Below, piece by piece: positions 41,926 through 49,987 of a DNA stretch of 64,000 nucleotides. The notes beneath the pieces are model-generated. The model was not told the DNA's origin, did not search any database, and worked only from the letters and a program-made list of their open reading frames with translations. A program made the position numbers and the translations under genes. Position 1 is the first letter of the stretch; the number at the start of each line of letters is the position of its first letter. The stretch is from Colwellia demingiae (GTDB lineage: Bacteria > Pseudomonadota > Gammaproteobacteria > Enterobacterales > Alteromonadaceae): the NCBI RefSeq assembly GCF_007954275.1, contig NZ_VOLT01000001.1:186001-250000 (forward strand), given 5' to 3'.

Positions 41926-43779
41926 ATGACATTTAAAAAATCCCTGTTAGTTGTCGCTGTCGCCGCAGCTTTACTCAGTGCTTGTTCAGAAGAAAAAGCT
42001 TTACCTCAAAATAACGAACAAACAACTGCCCCTGTTAAGGTAACCACAGTTAAAGCAACATCAGCCTCAGAACAGGCCAATGCGTTATTTGACACTATTT
42101 TCAAAGAAGGGGTTAACCGTGATCCCGTTAGACAAACCTATTTAGGTATTAAAACAGATTACGATAAATGGAATGATCTTTCAGAATCAAACGCAGCAAA
42201 TGAGTTAGCAATCGCTAAAGAAAACCTTGTACGAATTCAAGCTATTGACGCTACTACGCTTGATGTACAAACTAAAATAAGCCTTAACTTATTCATTCAA
42301 AACCTAGAAAATCATATCGCAGATTATAAATGGCGCTTTCATAGTTACCCTGTTAATCAAATGCATGGCACCCATTCACAAATACCTGCTTTTTTAATTA
42401 ACCAGCACTCAATCAGTAACGTTAAAGAAGCACAAGATTATATTGCTCGTGTTCGCGGTGCTCAAAAATTACTAGAACAACTTGTTGAACAGCTTAAATT
42501 GCGTGAAGCAAAAGGAATCATTGCCCCTAAATTTGTCTTCCCACATGTTATTAGAGACTCAAAAAATATTCTTGTTGGTGCCCCGTTTGATGACAAACCT
42601 AACAGTACAATTTTTGCCGACTTCACTCGAAAAATTAATGAACTAAGTATTAGTGATGACGAGAAAAAAACTCTAATTACTGACATAAAAGTAGCACTAA
42701 TTGATAACTTAAAACCAGGTTACGAACAATTAATCACTTACTTAGCAACGCTTGAGAAAAAAGCAGACACCCGTGATGGTGCTTGGAAGTTCCCTGACGG
42801 TGAAGCCTTTTACAATAATGCTTTAAAACGCACCACCACAACTGATTTAACCTCAGAGCAAATTCATAACCTTGGTTTAAGTGAAGTATCACGTATTCAT
42901 AATGAAATGCGTGTGATTATGAAACAAGTTGGCTTTGACGGCAGCCTTAACGAGTTTTTCGATTTCATGCGTAACGACCAGCAGTTTTACTATCCTGCTA
43001 CTGACGAAGGAAAACAGCGTTATTTAGCAGAAGCGGTAGCACTTATTGATGATATGCAAAGCCGCTTAGACACCTTGTTTTTAACCAAACCAAAAGCAAA
43101 ACTAAAAGTTAAAGCGGTTGAAGGTTTTAGAGAAAAATCTGCGGGTAAAGCATTTTATGAGCGCCCTGCTCCAGACGGCTCACGCCCGGGTATTTATTAC
43201 GCCAACCTTTATGACATGGAAGCTATGCCTAGTTATCAAATGGCTGCGCTAGCCTACCACGAAGGTATTCCGGGTCATCACATGCAGTTAGCTATCAAGC
43301 AAGAACTAACTGGCATTCCAATGTTCCGTAAATTTGGTGGCTATACCGCTCATACTGAAGGTTGGGGTCTTTATAGTGAAATGATCCCTAAAGAAATTGG
43401 TTTATACCAAGACCCTTATTCTGACTTTGGCCGTTTAGCTATGGAATTATGGCGTGCATGTCGTTTAGTGGTTGATACTGGTATTCACACTAAACAATGG
43501 ACGCGTGAACAAGGCATAGAGTACTACGCGACTAATACGCCTAATGCCTTATCTGATGCCGTAAAAATGGTAGAACGTCACGTAGTTATGCCATCACAAG
43601 CGACAGCTTACAAAATTGGTATGAATAAAATCATTGAATTACGTGAAAATGCTAGAGTTCAATTAGGTGATAAGTTTGATATCCGTGAGTTTCATGACGT
43701 AGTATTAAAGAACGGTCCAGTACCGCTTAACGTCTTAACTGACCTAGTTAACGACTACATAAAAACTAAGAAAGCTTAG
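41926..43779 (+). CDS. DUF885 family lipoprotein, probable zinc peptidase
   Basis: A 617-residue protein with a lipoprotein signal (AAALLSACSEEK). The conserved core includes YHEGIPGHHMQLAI and HTEGWGLYSE, which match the HExxx-type metal site of the DUF885 family. It probably sits in the envelope and degrades peptides, by family inference. A strong terminator follows, marking the end of the conserved backbone before the cassette array. Confidence 0.9.
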   Translation: MTFKKSLLVVAVAAALLSACSEEKALPQNNEQTTAPVKVTTVKATSASEQANALFDTIFKEGVNRDPVRQTYLGIKTDYDKWNDLSESNAANELAIAKENLVRIQAIDATTLDVQTKISLNLFIQNLENHIADYKWRFHSYPVNQMHGTHSQIPAFLINQHSISNVKEAQDYIARVRGAQKLLEQLVEQLKLREAKGIIAPKFVFPHVIRDSKNILVGAPFDDKPNSTIFADFTRKINELSISDDEKKTLITDIKVALIDNLKPGYEQLITYLATLEKKADTRDGAWKFPDGEAFYNNALKRTTTTDLTSEQIHNLGLSEVSRIHNEMRVIMKQVGFDGSLNEFFDFMRNDQQFYYPATDEGKQRYLAEAVALIDDMQSRLDTLFLTKPKAKLKVKAVEGFREKSAGKAFYERPAPDGSRPGIYYANLYDMEAMPSYQMAALAYHEGIPGHHMQLAIKQELTGIPMFRKFGGYTAHTEGWGLYSEMIPKEIGLYQDPYSDFGRLAMELWRACRLVVDTGIHTKQWTREQGIEYYATNTPNALSDAVKMVERHVVMPSQATAYKIGMNKIIELRENARVQLGDKFDIREFHDVVLKNGPVPLNVLTDLVNDYIKTKKA

Positions 43780-43812
43780 CGAATAAGAGCGTTAAACGCT
43801 TGCATAAAAATT

Positions 43813-43853
43813 AAAAATCCGCACTTCATCAGTACTTTGTAGTGCGGATTTTT
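43813..43853 (+). terminator. Terminator after the DUF885 gene
   Basis: AAAAATCCGCACT (43813-43825) / AGTGCGGATTTTT (43841-43853), a perfect 13-bp stem with a 15-base loop and a T tail. The cassette array starts just beyond it. Confidence 0.92.
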
Positions 43854-43909
43854 ATTATCAAAGAGTCTATTGCAGTTTTCCAAGCGGTTTTTCTGCACGC
43901 TAAACAACC

Positions 43910-44006
43910 TAACAAGAAAATAAACAAGGACACGTAACAGTTGGCTGTTTTGTTCTTCGCACATTTTAGCCAACCATTACTTAGCCTATTATTTGGGCGT
44001 TATAAC
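43910..44006 (+). repeat. attC-like site 1
   Basis: 97 bp. The left arm TAACAAGAAAATAA pairs with the right arm TTATTTGGGCGTTA; the inner stem is GTTGGCT / AGCCAAC. One of the best-preserved copies; it marks the left end of the array. Confidence 0.8.
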
Positions 44007-44014
44007 TCTCTTGG

Positions 44015-44452
44015 ATGTCGAAACATATGAATCTTGTAGTAACTACTTCACCTACTGAGGAAGATCTTAAAGCATTAAGTGTCGGTATTGGCTCTTTTAA
44101 TAAAGATTACCTACCTGATGAAGTTGGCTTTGAAAAAGACACCAGATTTGCTGTCATTGCTAAAGACGAAAATGGAAAAGTCTTAGGAGGCATTAGAGCA
44201 AATGCATTCTGGAACTACTGCACTATTGAGTTGCTCTGGTTATCTAAAGAAATTAGAGGCTTAGGGCTTGGTAGCAATTTAATGGAAGCAGCTGAAAAAT
44301 TTGCTAAAGATAAAGGGTTTGGCTACATGCGTACTGAAACTCTTAGCTTCCAAGCAAAACCTTTTTATGAAAAGCTAGGTTACAAGGTATTTGGTGAGTT
44401 ACCTGATTATCCAAAAGGCCATACTACATATTGTTTAGTTAAAGAGTTATAA
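44015..44452 (+). CDS. GNAT family N-acetyltransferase (cassette gene)
   Basis: A 145-residue acetyltransferase with the acetyl-CoA signature LSKEIRGLGLGSNLMEAAEKF and a C-terminal AKPFYEKLGYKVFGEL. It begins 9 bp after attC-like site 1 and its stop codon TAA is the first base triplet of site 2 (TAACAAG), the typical compact cassette. A stand-alone enzyme; the acceptor is unknown. GNAT genes are frequent integron cargo. Confidence 0.85.
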   Translation: MSKHMNLVVTTSPTEEDLKALSVGIGSFNKDYLPDEVGFEKDTRFAVIAKDENGKVLGGIRANAFWNYCTIELLWLSKEIRGLGLGSNLMEAAEKFAKDKGFGYMRTETLSFQAKPFYEKLGYKVFGELPDYPKGHTTYCLVKEL

Positions 44453-44547
44453 CAAGCCAATTCAGACGAGGCACTTAACAGTTAGCTGTTTTCGTTCCTC
44501 AACATTTTATCAAACTAAATCCCCCTCATTAACGAGGGAGCTAAGTT
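44450..44547 (+). repeat. attC-like site 2 (degenerate right arm)
   Basis: Starts TAACAAGCCAATTCAG within the stop of the preceding gene and has the GTTAGCTG core. It ends CCCTCATTAACGAGGGAGCTAAG, where GCTAAGT replaces the GTTATAA right core. Probably recombination-impaired. Confidence 0.6.
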
Positions 44548-44636
44548 TTCATCAACGTTCATTTTTGTTGAACTTTATGAGTAATAAATCACTCTATTAC
44601 TGATAAATATTAGCATCAAACATTTTAGGTAATTCT

Positions 44637-44843
44637 ATGAATAAATTTATTGTTTCCCTCTTGTTTGCAATCTTACTAACAGCTTGCAGTAACAAAGAAT
44701 TATACCAAGTAGGTCAAGACTACCAAAAAAGTGAGTGTGTCAATAAAGCTCAAACTGAAGAGCAACATGTAGAATGTACCAATACTAAGAGTAAGTCTTA
44801 CGAAGAGTATGAAAAAGAGCGCAAAACGGTTATTAAAAAATAA
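44637..44843 (+). CDS. Small lipoprotein (cassette gene)
   Basis: A 68-residue protein with signal and lipobox (FAILLTACSNKE). The mature part is short and charged with two cysteines (KSECVNKAQ, HVECTNT) and a Lys/Glu-rich end (SYEEYEKERK). Function unknown; small lipoproteins of this type are common in Vibrio and Shewanella cassettes. Its stop overlaps the next attC-like site. Confidence 0.65.
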   Translation: MNKFIVSLLFAILLTACSNKELYQVGQDYQKSECVNKAQTEEQHVECTNTKSKSYEEYEKERKTVIKK

Positions 44844-44906
44844 CTGTTAGCTGTTGCGTCGATCATTTTAGTCAACAATATTATTGCCCTAAATGAGGGC
44901 TTACCG
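44841..44906 (+). repeat. attC-like site 3 (shortened)
   Basis: 66 bp. TAAC from the stop codon is joined directly to the GTTAGCTG core, so much of the left arm is missing. It ends GCCCTAAATGAGGGCTTACCG. A decayed copy. Confidence 0.5.
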
Positions 44907-44936
44907 AGTAATGTAAATTTTTAGGATAGGCGTAGT

Positions 44937-45392
44937 ATGATCAATCAACTTGATAATTTGAATGAAGAAGTAGCAAACCAAATTTTCACTGTATTTCAAA
45001 ATTCTTACAAAATTGAAGCTCAACTTATAGGTACTCTCGATTTTCCTCCTCTATCGAGAAGTGCTAAAGATATAGAAAATTCAAAAACATTATTTTATGG
45101 CTTTAGTGAGAATGAATGTCTCGCTGCAGTTATAGAGATTGTTATAGAAAATCAGCATTTAGAAATTAATAGTTTCACTGTTGACCCTAATTATTTTAGG
45201 AAAGGTATCGCAGATAAATTAATAACCTATGTTCTAGAGAAATTCGATTTTTCAGAGGCAATTGTAGAAACAGCTGTTGTAAATACTCCAGCAATCAATT
45301 TATACAAGAAACATGGCTTTGTTGAATTCAAAAGGTGGACTCCATCTCATGGCATTGAAAAACTTGCAATGTCGGTGGAATCAGCGCTATAA
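44937..45392 (+). CDS. GNAT family N-acetyltransferase (second cassette copy type)
   Basis: A 151-residue acetyltransferase, unrelated in detail to the one at 44015. It has LEINSFTVDPNYFRKGIADKLI as the acetyl-CoA binding segment and TPAINLYKKHGFVEFKR at the C-terminus. The ribosome site AGGATAGG precedes the ATG. Its TAA stop is the start of attC-like site 4. Confidence 0.83.
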   Translation: MINQLDNLNEEVANQIFTVFQNSYKIEAQLIGTLDFPPLSRSAKDIENSKTLFYGFSENECLAAVIEIVIENQHLEINSFTVDPNYFRKGIADKLITYVLEKFDFSEAIVETAVVNTPAINLYKKHGFVEFKRWTPSHGIEKLAMSVESAL

Positions 45393-45484
45393 CAATCAAT
45401 TCAGGCGGGACAAAATACAGCTTGCTGTTTTCGCCTAGCTCAATACTTTGACAACAATTATGTGCCCTTTAGTGGGCGTTATAT
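45390..45484 (+). repeat. attC-like site 4
   Basis: 95 bp. TAACAATCAATTCAGGC at the left and GCCCTTTAGTGGGCGTTATAT at the right. The middle stem is weaker (GCTTGCTG ... TTTGACAAC). A well-preserved outer arm pair. Confidence 0.78.
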
Positions 45485-45498
45485 GAAATGGAGTTTAT

Positions 45499-45675
45499 AT
45501 GAAAATTTTCGGTTTGTTTCTCGCTTTATTTATATCGGCCTGTACTTATTCTCCTGTAGGTAGCGGCGTTAATAGCCAAGACTGCTCTCAGGTTCAAAGA
45601 GAATGTATACGAGGCGTGTATAGTGAATGATTCCAAAAAAATGGTGATTTAGCTTGTACTTGTTCTGGTACTTAA
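45499..45675 (+). pseudogene. Small lipoprotein gene interrupted by in-frame TGA
   Basis: An ATG 14 bp after site 4 opens a frame with a lipobox (FLALFISACTYSPVG). It stops at TGA (45628-45630) after 43 codons. The same frame continues for 14 more codons (FQKNGDLACTCSGT) to a TAA at 45673. The TGA stands where a TGG Trp would read SEWFQKNGDLAC, and the Cys-containing tail looks like the natural end, so a recent nonsense change is likely. The shorter 43-residue product is the alternative reading. Confidence 0.55.
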
Positions 45676-45777
45676 TTTTCATATGACAAGATAATAAAAC
45701 GGGACTGCCAGCTCTTACTAGGACGTTAGTTTTATAATAAAACAATCGTTCAACGTTACACAAAGGAATTATTATCG

Positions 45778-46041
45778 GTGAGTTCCCTAAAAAAGGATGA
45801 TTATTATAGAATATTAATACTTTCTATTAAGAATACTCTTTATTTTATAGTGCCATTAACGGTGTTAATGTTTTTTATTGAAATTGGATTTGAACTTAAT
45901 GAAGGCGGTTCTATAACGTTATTTTTTACGCCAGAATTCATTATTAATTTTATATTCCATGAGTTAATACTCAGTTTATATTTTGTTCTATTTCTATTAA
46001 CTTTTGCAATCCGTTTAATATTACTTAAGACTAGAAAATAG
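45778..46041 (+). CDS. Small membrane protein (cassette gene, GTG start)
   Basis: An 87-residue protein with two hydrophobic helices (NTLYFIVPLTVLMFFIEIGF and LILSLYFVLFLLTFAIRLIL). It starts at GTG with AAAGGA upstream. No family recognised. Confidence 0.6.
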   Translation: MSSLKKDDYYRILILSIKNTLYFIVPLTVLMFFIEIGFELNEGGSITLFFTPEFIINFIFHELILSLYFVLFLLTFAIRLILLKTRK

Positions 46042-46046
46042 AAACA

Positions 46047-46122
46047 TAACAAATAATTCAGCCCATTGTTATTTAACCAGTTATCAAGGCATTAACAGTA
46101 TGGCAAGTATCTGTCGTTAAAT
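46047..46122 (+). repeat. attC-like site 5 (degenerate)
   Basis: 76 bp. The left arm TAACAAATAATTCAG matches the arms of sites 2 and 4; the right end is GTCGTTAAATTT. The central stem is not evident. Confidence 0.4.
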
Positions 46123-46124
46123 TT

Positions 46125-46367
46125 ATGGATAAACTAATGAATCTTAGCTTTAAAAATACCATCGTAACCCTAGGTTTATTCTTTATATTTATAGGCATTG
46201 TCTTTCTAACTGTAGAAAACACGTTTTATCAATACCTTGACGAAAATCTTGTTCTTCATGAAAGTTTATTTTTGCCACTGGGTGTTTTAACAATAATTAT
46301 AGGTACATTATTACTTGTTTATTCAGTCCTTAAAAAAACATTCAAGTCATTGAATAAAAGAAGTTAA
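46125..46367 (+). CDS. Small two-helix membrane protein (cassette gene)
   Basis: An 80-residue protein with two membrane helices (LGLFFIFIGIVFLTV; LPLGVLTIIIGTLLLVYSVL) and a basic C-terminus. Its start lies 3 bp beyond attC-like site 5. Function unknown. Confidence 0.6.
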   Translation: MDKLMNLSFKNTIVTLGLFFIFIGIVFLTVENTFYQYLDENLVLHESLFLPLGVLTIIIGTLLLVYSVLKKTFKSLNKRS

Positions 46368-46373
46368 TTCACA

Positions 46374-46471
46374 TAACCAACAGTTCAACACAACAATAAA
46401 TTGTTGGCTACATTCTATTTCACTACACAGTTTTACTCACTCTATTATTTACCTCTTAGTAAAATGTTATT
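46374..46471 (+). repeat. attC-like site 6
   Basis: 98 bp, from ATAACC to ATGTTATTTGCC. It contains TTGTTGGCTAC ... TTTTACTCACTCTATTATTTACCTCTTA, which aligns along its length with site 1 and the site at 50894. The right arm is altered (GTAAAATGTTAT for GGGCGTTAT). Confidence 0.55.
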
Positions 46472-46611
46472 TGCCTTAAGTGCTCTGTGCACGCCTTATT
46501 GTTCCTATTCTGAAGCAGTTACGGGTACTGTTGATGCAATGAGTAGCGCATTCTGCTGGGAAATACCGTATTCTAAGGCTTAAGTCTTGAAGTTAAGTTA
46601 GGAGAATACTA

Positions 46612-46758
46612 GTGGCTAAGCAAAATTACTCTTTCGAAAAACGCCAGAAAGAAATAGCTAAAAAGAAAAAGAAAGAAGAGAAACGCTTGAAGAAAGCAGG
46701 TGTGGACAATGAACAACCGCAGGAATCTCAGCCTACTGAGGGTGCCGACAGCGAATAA
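46612..46758 (+). CDS. Very small Lys/Arg-rich protein (cassette gene, GTG start)
   Basis: 48 residues from a GTG start with GGAG 8 bp upstream. It reads AKQNYSFEKRQKEIAKKKKK followed by a charged helix and an acidic end (ESQPTEGADSE). A SYSFEKRQKEIAKKKK-like start is a recurring small-protein pattern in gammaproteobacteria. The stop is the beginning of attC-like site 7, which supports it as a real cassette gene. Confidence 0.65.
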   Translation: MAKQNYSFEKRQKEIAKKKKKEEKRLKKAGVDNEQPQESQPTEGADSE

Positions 46759-46850
46759 CATGTTGTTCAACCGAGATAGAATACAGTTGGCTGCTTTAGA
46801 TCCGTTTAATATCTAGCCAACTGTTATCACTACCTTAAATGGGCGTTACA
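46756..46850 (+). repeat. attC-like site 7
   Basis: 95 bp. A strong inner stem CAGTTGGCT / AGCCAACTG and the right arm CCTTAAATGGGCGTTACA. The left arm is TAACATG. Confidence 0.78.
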
Positions 46851-46855
46851 TATCC

Positions 46856-47386
46856 ATGGAGCTTCGATTGTATAGAGCACTAATAATTATAGGCGTTTTT
46901 CTTCTTAGTAGCTGCTTAGGCATGCCTAAATTGGTCAAGCCAGTATCAGACTTTGAATTAAATAATTATTTGGGTAAATGGTATGAAATCGCTCGGCTTG
47001 ACCATTCTTTTGAAAGAGGATTGAGTCAAGTTACCGCTGAATATAGCACAAAGAATGATGGTGGTGTTTCAGTTCTCAACCGTGGATTTTCCGCCTCGGA
47101 TAATGAGTGGCAAGAAGCCGAAGGAAAGGCTTATTTTATCAATGAAAACACCGAGGGATATTTAAAAGTATCATTTTTTGGGCCATTTTACGGCTCTTAT
47201 GTTATTTTTGAGTTAGATCATGAACACTATCAATATGCTTTTATTTCAGGACCAAACTCTGATTATCTCTGGCTTTTATCAAGAACGCCTACTGTTGAAG
47301 CTGAGGTGCTTGAAAAATTTATCACTATGTCAAAAGAACGTGGTTTTAAAGTAGAAGATATAATCTACGTAGAGCAGGACGACTAG
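46856..47386 (+). CDS. blc: Lipocalin family lipoprotein (Blc-like)
   Basis: A 176-residue lipocalin with a lipoprotein signal (GVFLLSSCLGMPK) and the lipocalin signature YLGKWYEIARLDHSFERGL. The mid-protein FFGPFYGSYVIFELD and LWLLSRTPTV match bacterial Blc. It is probably outer-membrane anchored and binds fatty acids or lysophospholipids, by family. It starts within 6 bp of site 7. Lipocalins are recurrent integron cargo. Confidence 0.9.
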   Translation: MELRLYRALIIIGVFLLSSCLGMPKLVKPVSDFELNNYLGKWYEIARLDHSFERGLSQVTAEYSTKNDGGVSVLNRGFSASDNEWQEAEGKAYFINENTEGYLKVSFFGPFYGSYVIFELDHEHYQYAFISGPNSDYLWLLSRTPTVEAEVLEKFITMSKERGFKVEDIIYVEQDD

Positions 47387-47387
47387 T

Positions 47388-47485
47388 TAACAAGGCAATT
47401 TAGTTGGATTCGTAGCAAATTTCTCGGCTCCACTTTGTTTCACCATTTTATCAAACAATTAAATACCGCATACTGCGGCGTTATG
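47388..47485 (+). repeat. attC-like site 8
   Basis: 98 bp. TAACAAGGCAATTTAG left; ACCGCATACTGCGGCGTTATG right. The inner stem is less regular. Confidence 0.7.
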
Positions 47486-47511
47486 TTTACATTAAATTAT
47501 GGAGAATTATC

Positions 47512-47745
47512 ATGACTAAACCAGTACGAGCATCTAATACCCCCTTTGCAATAGAAGTTGAAGAAGGTAAAAAATATTCTTGGTGTTCTTGTGGTAAGAG
47601 TGAGAAACAACCATTTTGTGATGGTTCTCATAAAGGCTCTGAATTCTCGCCGGTAAGATTTACCGCAACAGAGTCAACAAAATTATTTTTTTGTGGTTGT
47701 AAGCTCACGGCATCACAACCATTGTGTGATGGTAGTCATAAATAA
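47512..47745 (+). CDS. Double CDGSH-type iron-sulfur protein
   Basis: A 77-residue protein with two CDGSH zinc-finger-like motifs: CSCGKSEKQPFCDGSHK and CGCKLTASQPLCDGSHK. Each binds a [2Fe-2S] cluster through three Cys and one His. Cytosolic; redox or iron-sulfur storage role by family. GGAGAA precedes the ATG. It sits neatly between two attC-like sites. Confidence 0.92.
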   Translation: MTKPVRASNTPFAIEVEEGKKYSWCSCGKSEKQPFCDGSHKGSEFSPVRFTATESTKLFFCGCKLTASQPLCDGSHK

Positions 47746-47845
47746 ACCTTACAAAAGATAAGTAAAAATACGTAGCTGTTGGTTACTTTCCACTTAGTTT
47801 ACATTGTAGCCAACTATTATAAGCCCTCTCTTGGGCATTATATTT
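47745..47845 (+). repeat. attC-like site 9
   Basis: About 100 bp. AGCTGTTGGTTA ... GTAGCCAACTATTA inner stem and GCCCTCTCTTGGGCATTATAT right arm. The left core is TTACAAAAG and the right core has A for G (GGGCATTA). Confidence 0.68.
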
Positions 47846-47860
47846 ATCGAGGGAATTCTT

Positions 47861-48175
47861 ATGATTTCGTGGCCATGCACACTAAAGTTAGATGGCGATG
47901 ACGAGTTGATTTACTTGGGTTCTGAGCAAGATTTTATTTCTGAATGCCGTGAATTACTCCTGTGTGATAACGACTATGTTATTGACTCTGTTGGCAATAG
48001 CTATTTAATCGAGTCAACTTCAGGGAAGCTATCGCTAATCAAAACAAAGCGGATATTAGTTGCAAACGAAGTGACGAGTTTAATACGCGCTCATGAGTTT
48101 AAAAAGGCTAGTCTTTGCCTCACTAAAATTCACTTTCTAACTGTCTCTGATGCTATTGAGTCATTGACCTATTGA
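47861..48175 (+). CDS. DUF4144-like protein
   Basis: A 104-residue protein. I chose the ATG at 47861 (MISWPCTLKLDGDDELIYLG) with GAGGGAA upstream rather than an earlier in-frame start that overlaps the attC-like site. The WPCxLKLxGDDELxY opening resembles DUF4144 proteins of Vibrio and Shewanella. No catalytic motif is visible and its function is unknown. Confidence 0.7.
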   Translation: MISWPCTLKLDGDDELIYLGSEQDFISECRELLLCDNDYVIDSVGNSYLIESTSGKLSLIKTKRILVANEVTSLIRAHEFKKASLCLTKIHFLTVSDAIESLTY

Positions 48176-48184
48176 TAGTAAAAA

Positions 48185-48305
48185 TAACGAACCACTTACG
48201 TAACGACAAACTAATAAACTAGCACAAAATACTGTTGGCTTTTTCCTTCGTCACTTACTCTAGCCAATTAAACTTTGTCCATAAGCTAGATCGCTAAGCT
48301 TTATA
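48185..48305 (+). repeat. attC-like site 10 (degenerate)
   Basis: It contains TACTGTTGGCT ... TCTAGCCAATTAAAC, the usual inner stem, between TAACGA and GCTAAGC. The right core is altered as in site 2. Confidence 0.5.
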
Positions 48306-48320
48306 AGTACAGGAGGCTTC

Positions 48321-48896
48321 ATGAATTTTTATGATGACCCAGTAAATGTCAAAAAGTACATTAAAATGTGCAACGGTTATGATGGAACTAATATCTATAA
48401 GCTTCTGAGCAAGTCATTGCCAGTTGGCTCGACATTACTTGAGTTAGGCTCAGGTGGTGGGTTGGATATTGAGTATTTAAAGAGAGTTTATTCAATTACG
48501 GGATCTGATTTATCAGAAGCCTTCTTGAACGTTTGTAAAGAAAAACATCCTGAAGTCCCTTTTATAAAGCTCAATGCGAAAAATCTTGAATTGAGTGAAC
48601 TATATGATTGTATTTATTCAAATAAAGTACTTCACCATTTCACTAAAGAAGAATTAAAAGAGTCTCTTTTACAACAAACAAAGTTTTTATCTTCTAGAGG
48701 TCTTATAGCCCATTCATTCTGGCTGGGTGACGAAGATGAAGAAATGAATGGTTTGTTATTTACTTACTATAATCGAGCCGAACTAATCAGTATTATTTCA
48801 GAATCATACGACATACTCTCTACGCTGAGTTATCAAGAATTTAAAGAAGATGATTCACTGTTTGTAGTAGCGAGAATAAAAGAAGTCAAAGAGTAA
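48321..48896 (+). CDS. Class I SAM-dependent methyltransferase
   Basis: A 191-residue methyltransferase with the AdoMet-binding motif LLELGSGGGLDIEYL near residue 40, the acidic strand end ITGSDLS, and IYSNKVLHHF as motif IV. An AGGAGG ribosome site precedes the ATG. The substrate is unknown. A cassette position is likely, since site 10 is upstream, but no clear site follows. Confidence 0.85.
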   Translation: MNFYDDPVNVKKYIKMCNGYDGTNIYKLLSKSLPVGSTLLELGSGGGLDIEYLKRVYSITGSDLSEAFLNVCKEKHPEVPFIKLNAKNLELSELYDCIYSNKVLHHFTKEELKESLLQQTKFLSSRGLIAHSFWLGDEDEEMNGLLFTYYNRAELISIISESYDILSTLSYQEFKEDDSLFVVARIKEVKE

Positions 48897-48998
48897 CAGA
48901 TTCATAACAACCACATTAAATTTAAAGGCATTGTCAGCTTCTATTAGATTAGATATAGAACTATAATTGTCAGGAACTGCACAAAGAATCAGGTATTC

Positions 48999-49352
48999 AT
49001 GAACAATAATAAAGAGATAGTCGACAGTCTGCGTGAGCGTATTCCGACATTTAAATGTACACCCGGCTGTCACGATTGTTGCGGACCAGTAACAACGTCT
49101 TCAGAAGAAATGTCTCGCCTGCCGGTGAAAACTGACGCTGAGCATGAGGCCGCATTAGACCAATATAATTGCGTACATTTGGGTCCTAATGGTTGTAAAG
49201 TTTATGACGAACGTCCGTTGATCTGCCGCGTATTTGGCACAACACCGAATATGCCCTGCCCCAATGGTTGTCGACCAGAAGAAATGATTGACTCTAAAAT
49301 TGAGCGTCATATCCATCACTACATCAAGAATACACGACAAGTATTAGTGTAA
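48999..49352 (+). CDS. YkgJ-type zinc/iron cysteine-cluster protein
   Basis: A 117-residue protein with a Cys-rich pattern: FKCTPGCHDCCG, NGCKVYDERPLICRVFG and MPCPNGC. This matches the YkgJ/Fe-S-cluster-containing family that binds a metal through CxxxCxxCC and later cysteines. Role unknown. Confidence 0.85.
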   Translation: MNNNKEIVDSLRERIPTFKCTPGCHDCCGPVTTSSEEMSRLPVKTDAEHEAALDQYNCVHLGPNGCKVYDERPLICRVFGTTPNMPCPNGCRPEEMIDSKIERHIHHYIKNTRQVLV

Positions 49353-49353
49353 G

Positions 49354-49423
49354 TAATCAATAAGGTGTTTTAACTTAAGTAAGCACGTCATAGTCCAGAA
49401 AGCTCATTAAACGGGCATTTTAT
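49354..49423 (+). repeat. Possible decayed attC-like site
   Basis: The region ends CATTAAACGGGCATTTTATT, like the right arm of site 9, but the left arm and inner stem are not recognisable. Confidence 0.3.
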
Positions 49424-49445
49424 TTTGAATCAAAAGGTGGAGAAG

Positions 49446-49769
49446 ATGGATAAAGCACTTCAAACAATGATTAATAATATGCCTGAGAAAACAGGAAAGA
49501 AGTTAGAAGAGTGGCTTAAAATCTTGCATAAAGAAAACCTAGAAAAACATTCAATGGCTGTGAGTTTTTTGAAAACTGAATACGGATTAACGCATGGATT
49601 TGCCAACACAATAGTCACTTTATCAAAAGAAAAAAATGAATCTTCTGAAGACTTGGTGGTAAATCAATATATTGGTAAAGAGTCACTTACACCAATTTAT
49701 AACCTGCTGATTTCTACCATCGTAAAACTTGGTAGCGATGTTATAATTACGCCAAAAAAGGCAGTGTGA
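49446..49769 (+). CDS. DUF4287 protein (N-terminal part of a split gene)
   Basis: 107 residues from the ATG at 49446 (ribosome site AAGGTGGAG); an upstream TTG start is less likely. The segment MINNMPEKTGKKLEEWLKIL and EYGLTHGFANTIV identify DUF4287. It ends TPKKAV at a TGA. In other bacteria this domain usually continues into DUF5655 in one protein; here that domain follows in another frame, so this is half of a split or frameshifted gene. Confidence 0.8.
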   Translation: MDKALQTMINNMPEKTGKKLEEWLKILHKENLEKHSMAVSFLKTEYGLTHGFANTIVTLSKEKNESSEDLVVNQYIGKESLTPIYNLLISTIVKLGSDVIITPKKAV

Positions 49770-49987
49770 GTTTAATTAGAAAAAAACAATTTGCCTTAAT
49801 AAAACCTGCAACCAAAACAAGAATAGATTTAGGCTTAAAACTAAAAGATGTTGAAGTCCAAGGCCGCCTTGAGAATTCAGGTCCTTTTGGAACTATGTGC
49901 ACTCATAGAATACAACTAAAAAACATTGCTGATATTGATGTTGAAGTCATTAAATGGCTTTCGATGGCGTATGGTAAATCTGTATAG
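49766..49987 (+). CDS. DUF5655 domain (C-terminal part of the split DUF4287-DUF5655 gene)
   Basis: 73 residues starting at a GTG that overlaps the preceding stop (GTGTGA). The sequence SLIRKKQFALIKPATKTRID and SGPFGTMCTHRIQL is the DUF5655 signature. It may be made by translational coupling at the overlap, or be the stranded end of a frameshifted gene. Confidence 0.72.
   Translation: MSLIRKKQFALIKPATKTRIDLGLKLKDVEVQGRLENSGPFGTMCTHRIQLKNIADIDVEVIKWLSMAYGKSV

Noticed and set aside
45676-45735. Possible attC right arm (GGACGTTAG) after the interrupted lipoprotein
   Set aside because: The left arm and inner stem could not be matched; too weak to call.
46401-46583. 60-codon open frame
   Set aside because: It begins inside attC-like site 6 and has no ribosome site; the composition is not protein-like.
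48897-48998. Possible attC-like site between the methyltransferase and YkgJ-type genes
   Set aside because: A TAACAACC string is present but there is no matching right arm or GTTGGCT stem.
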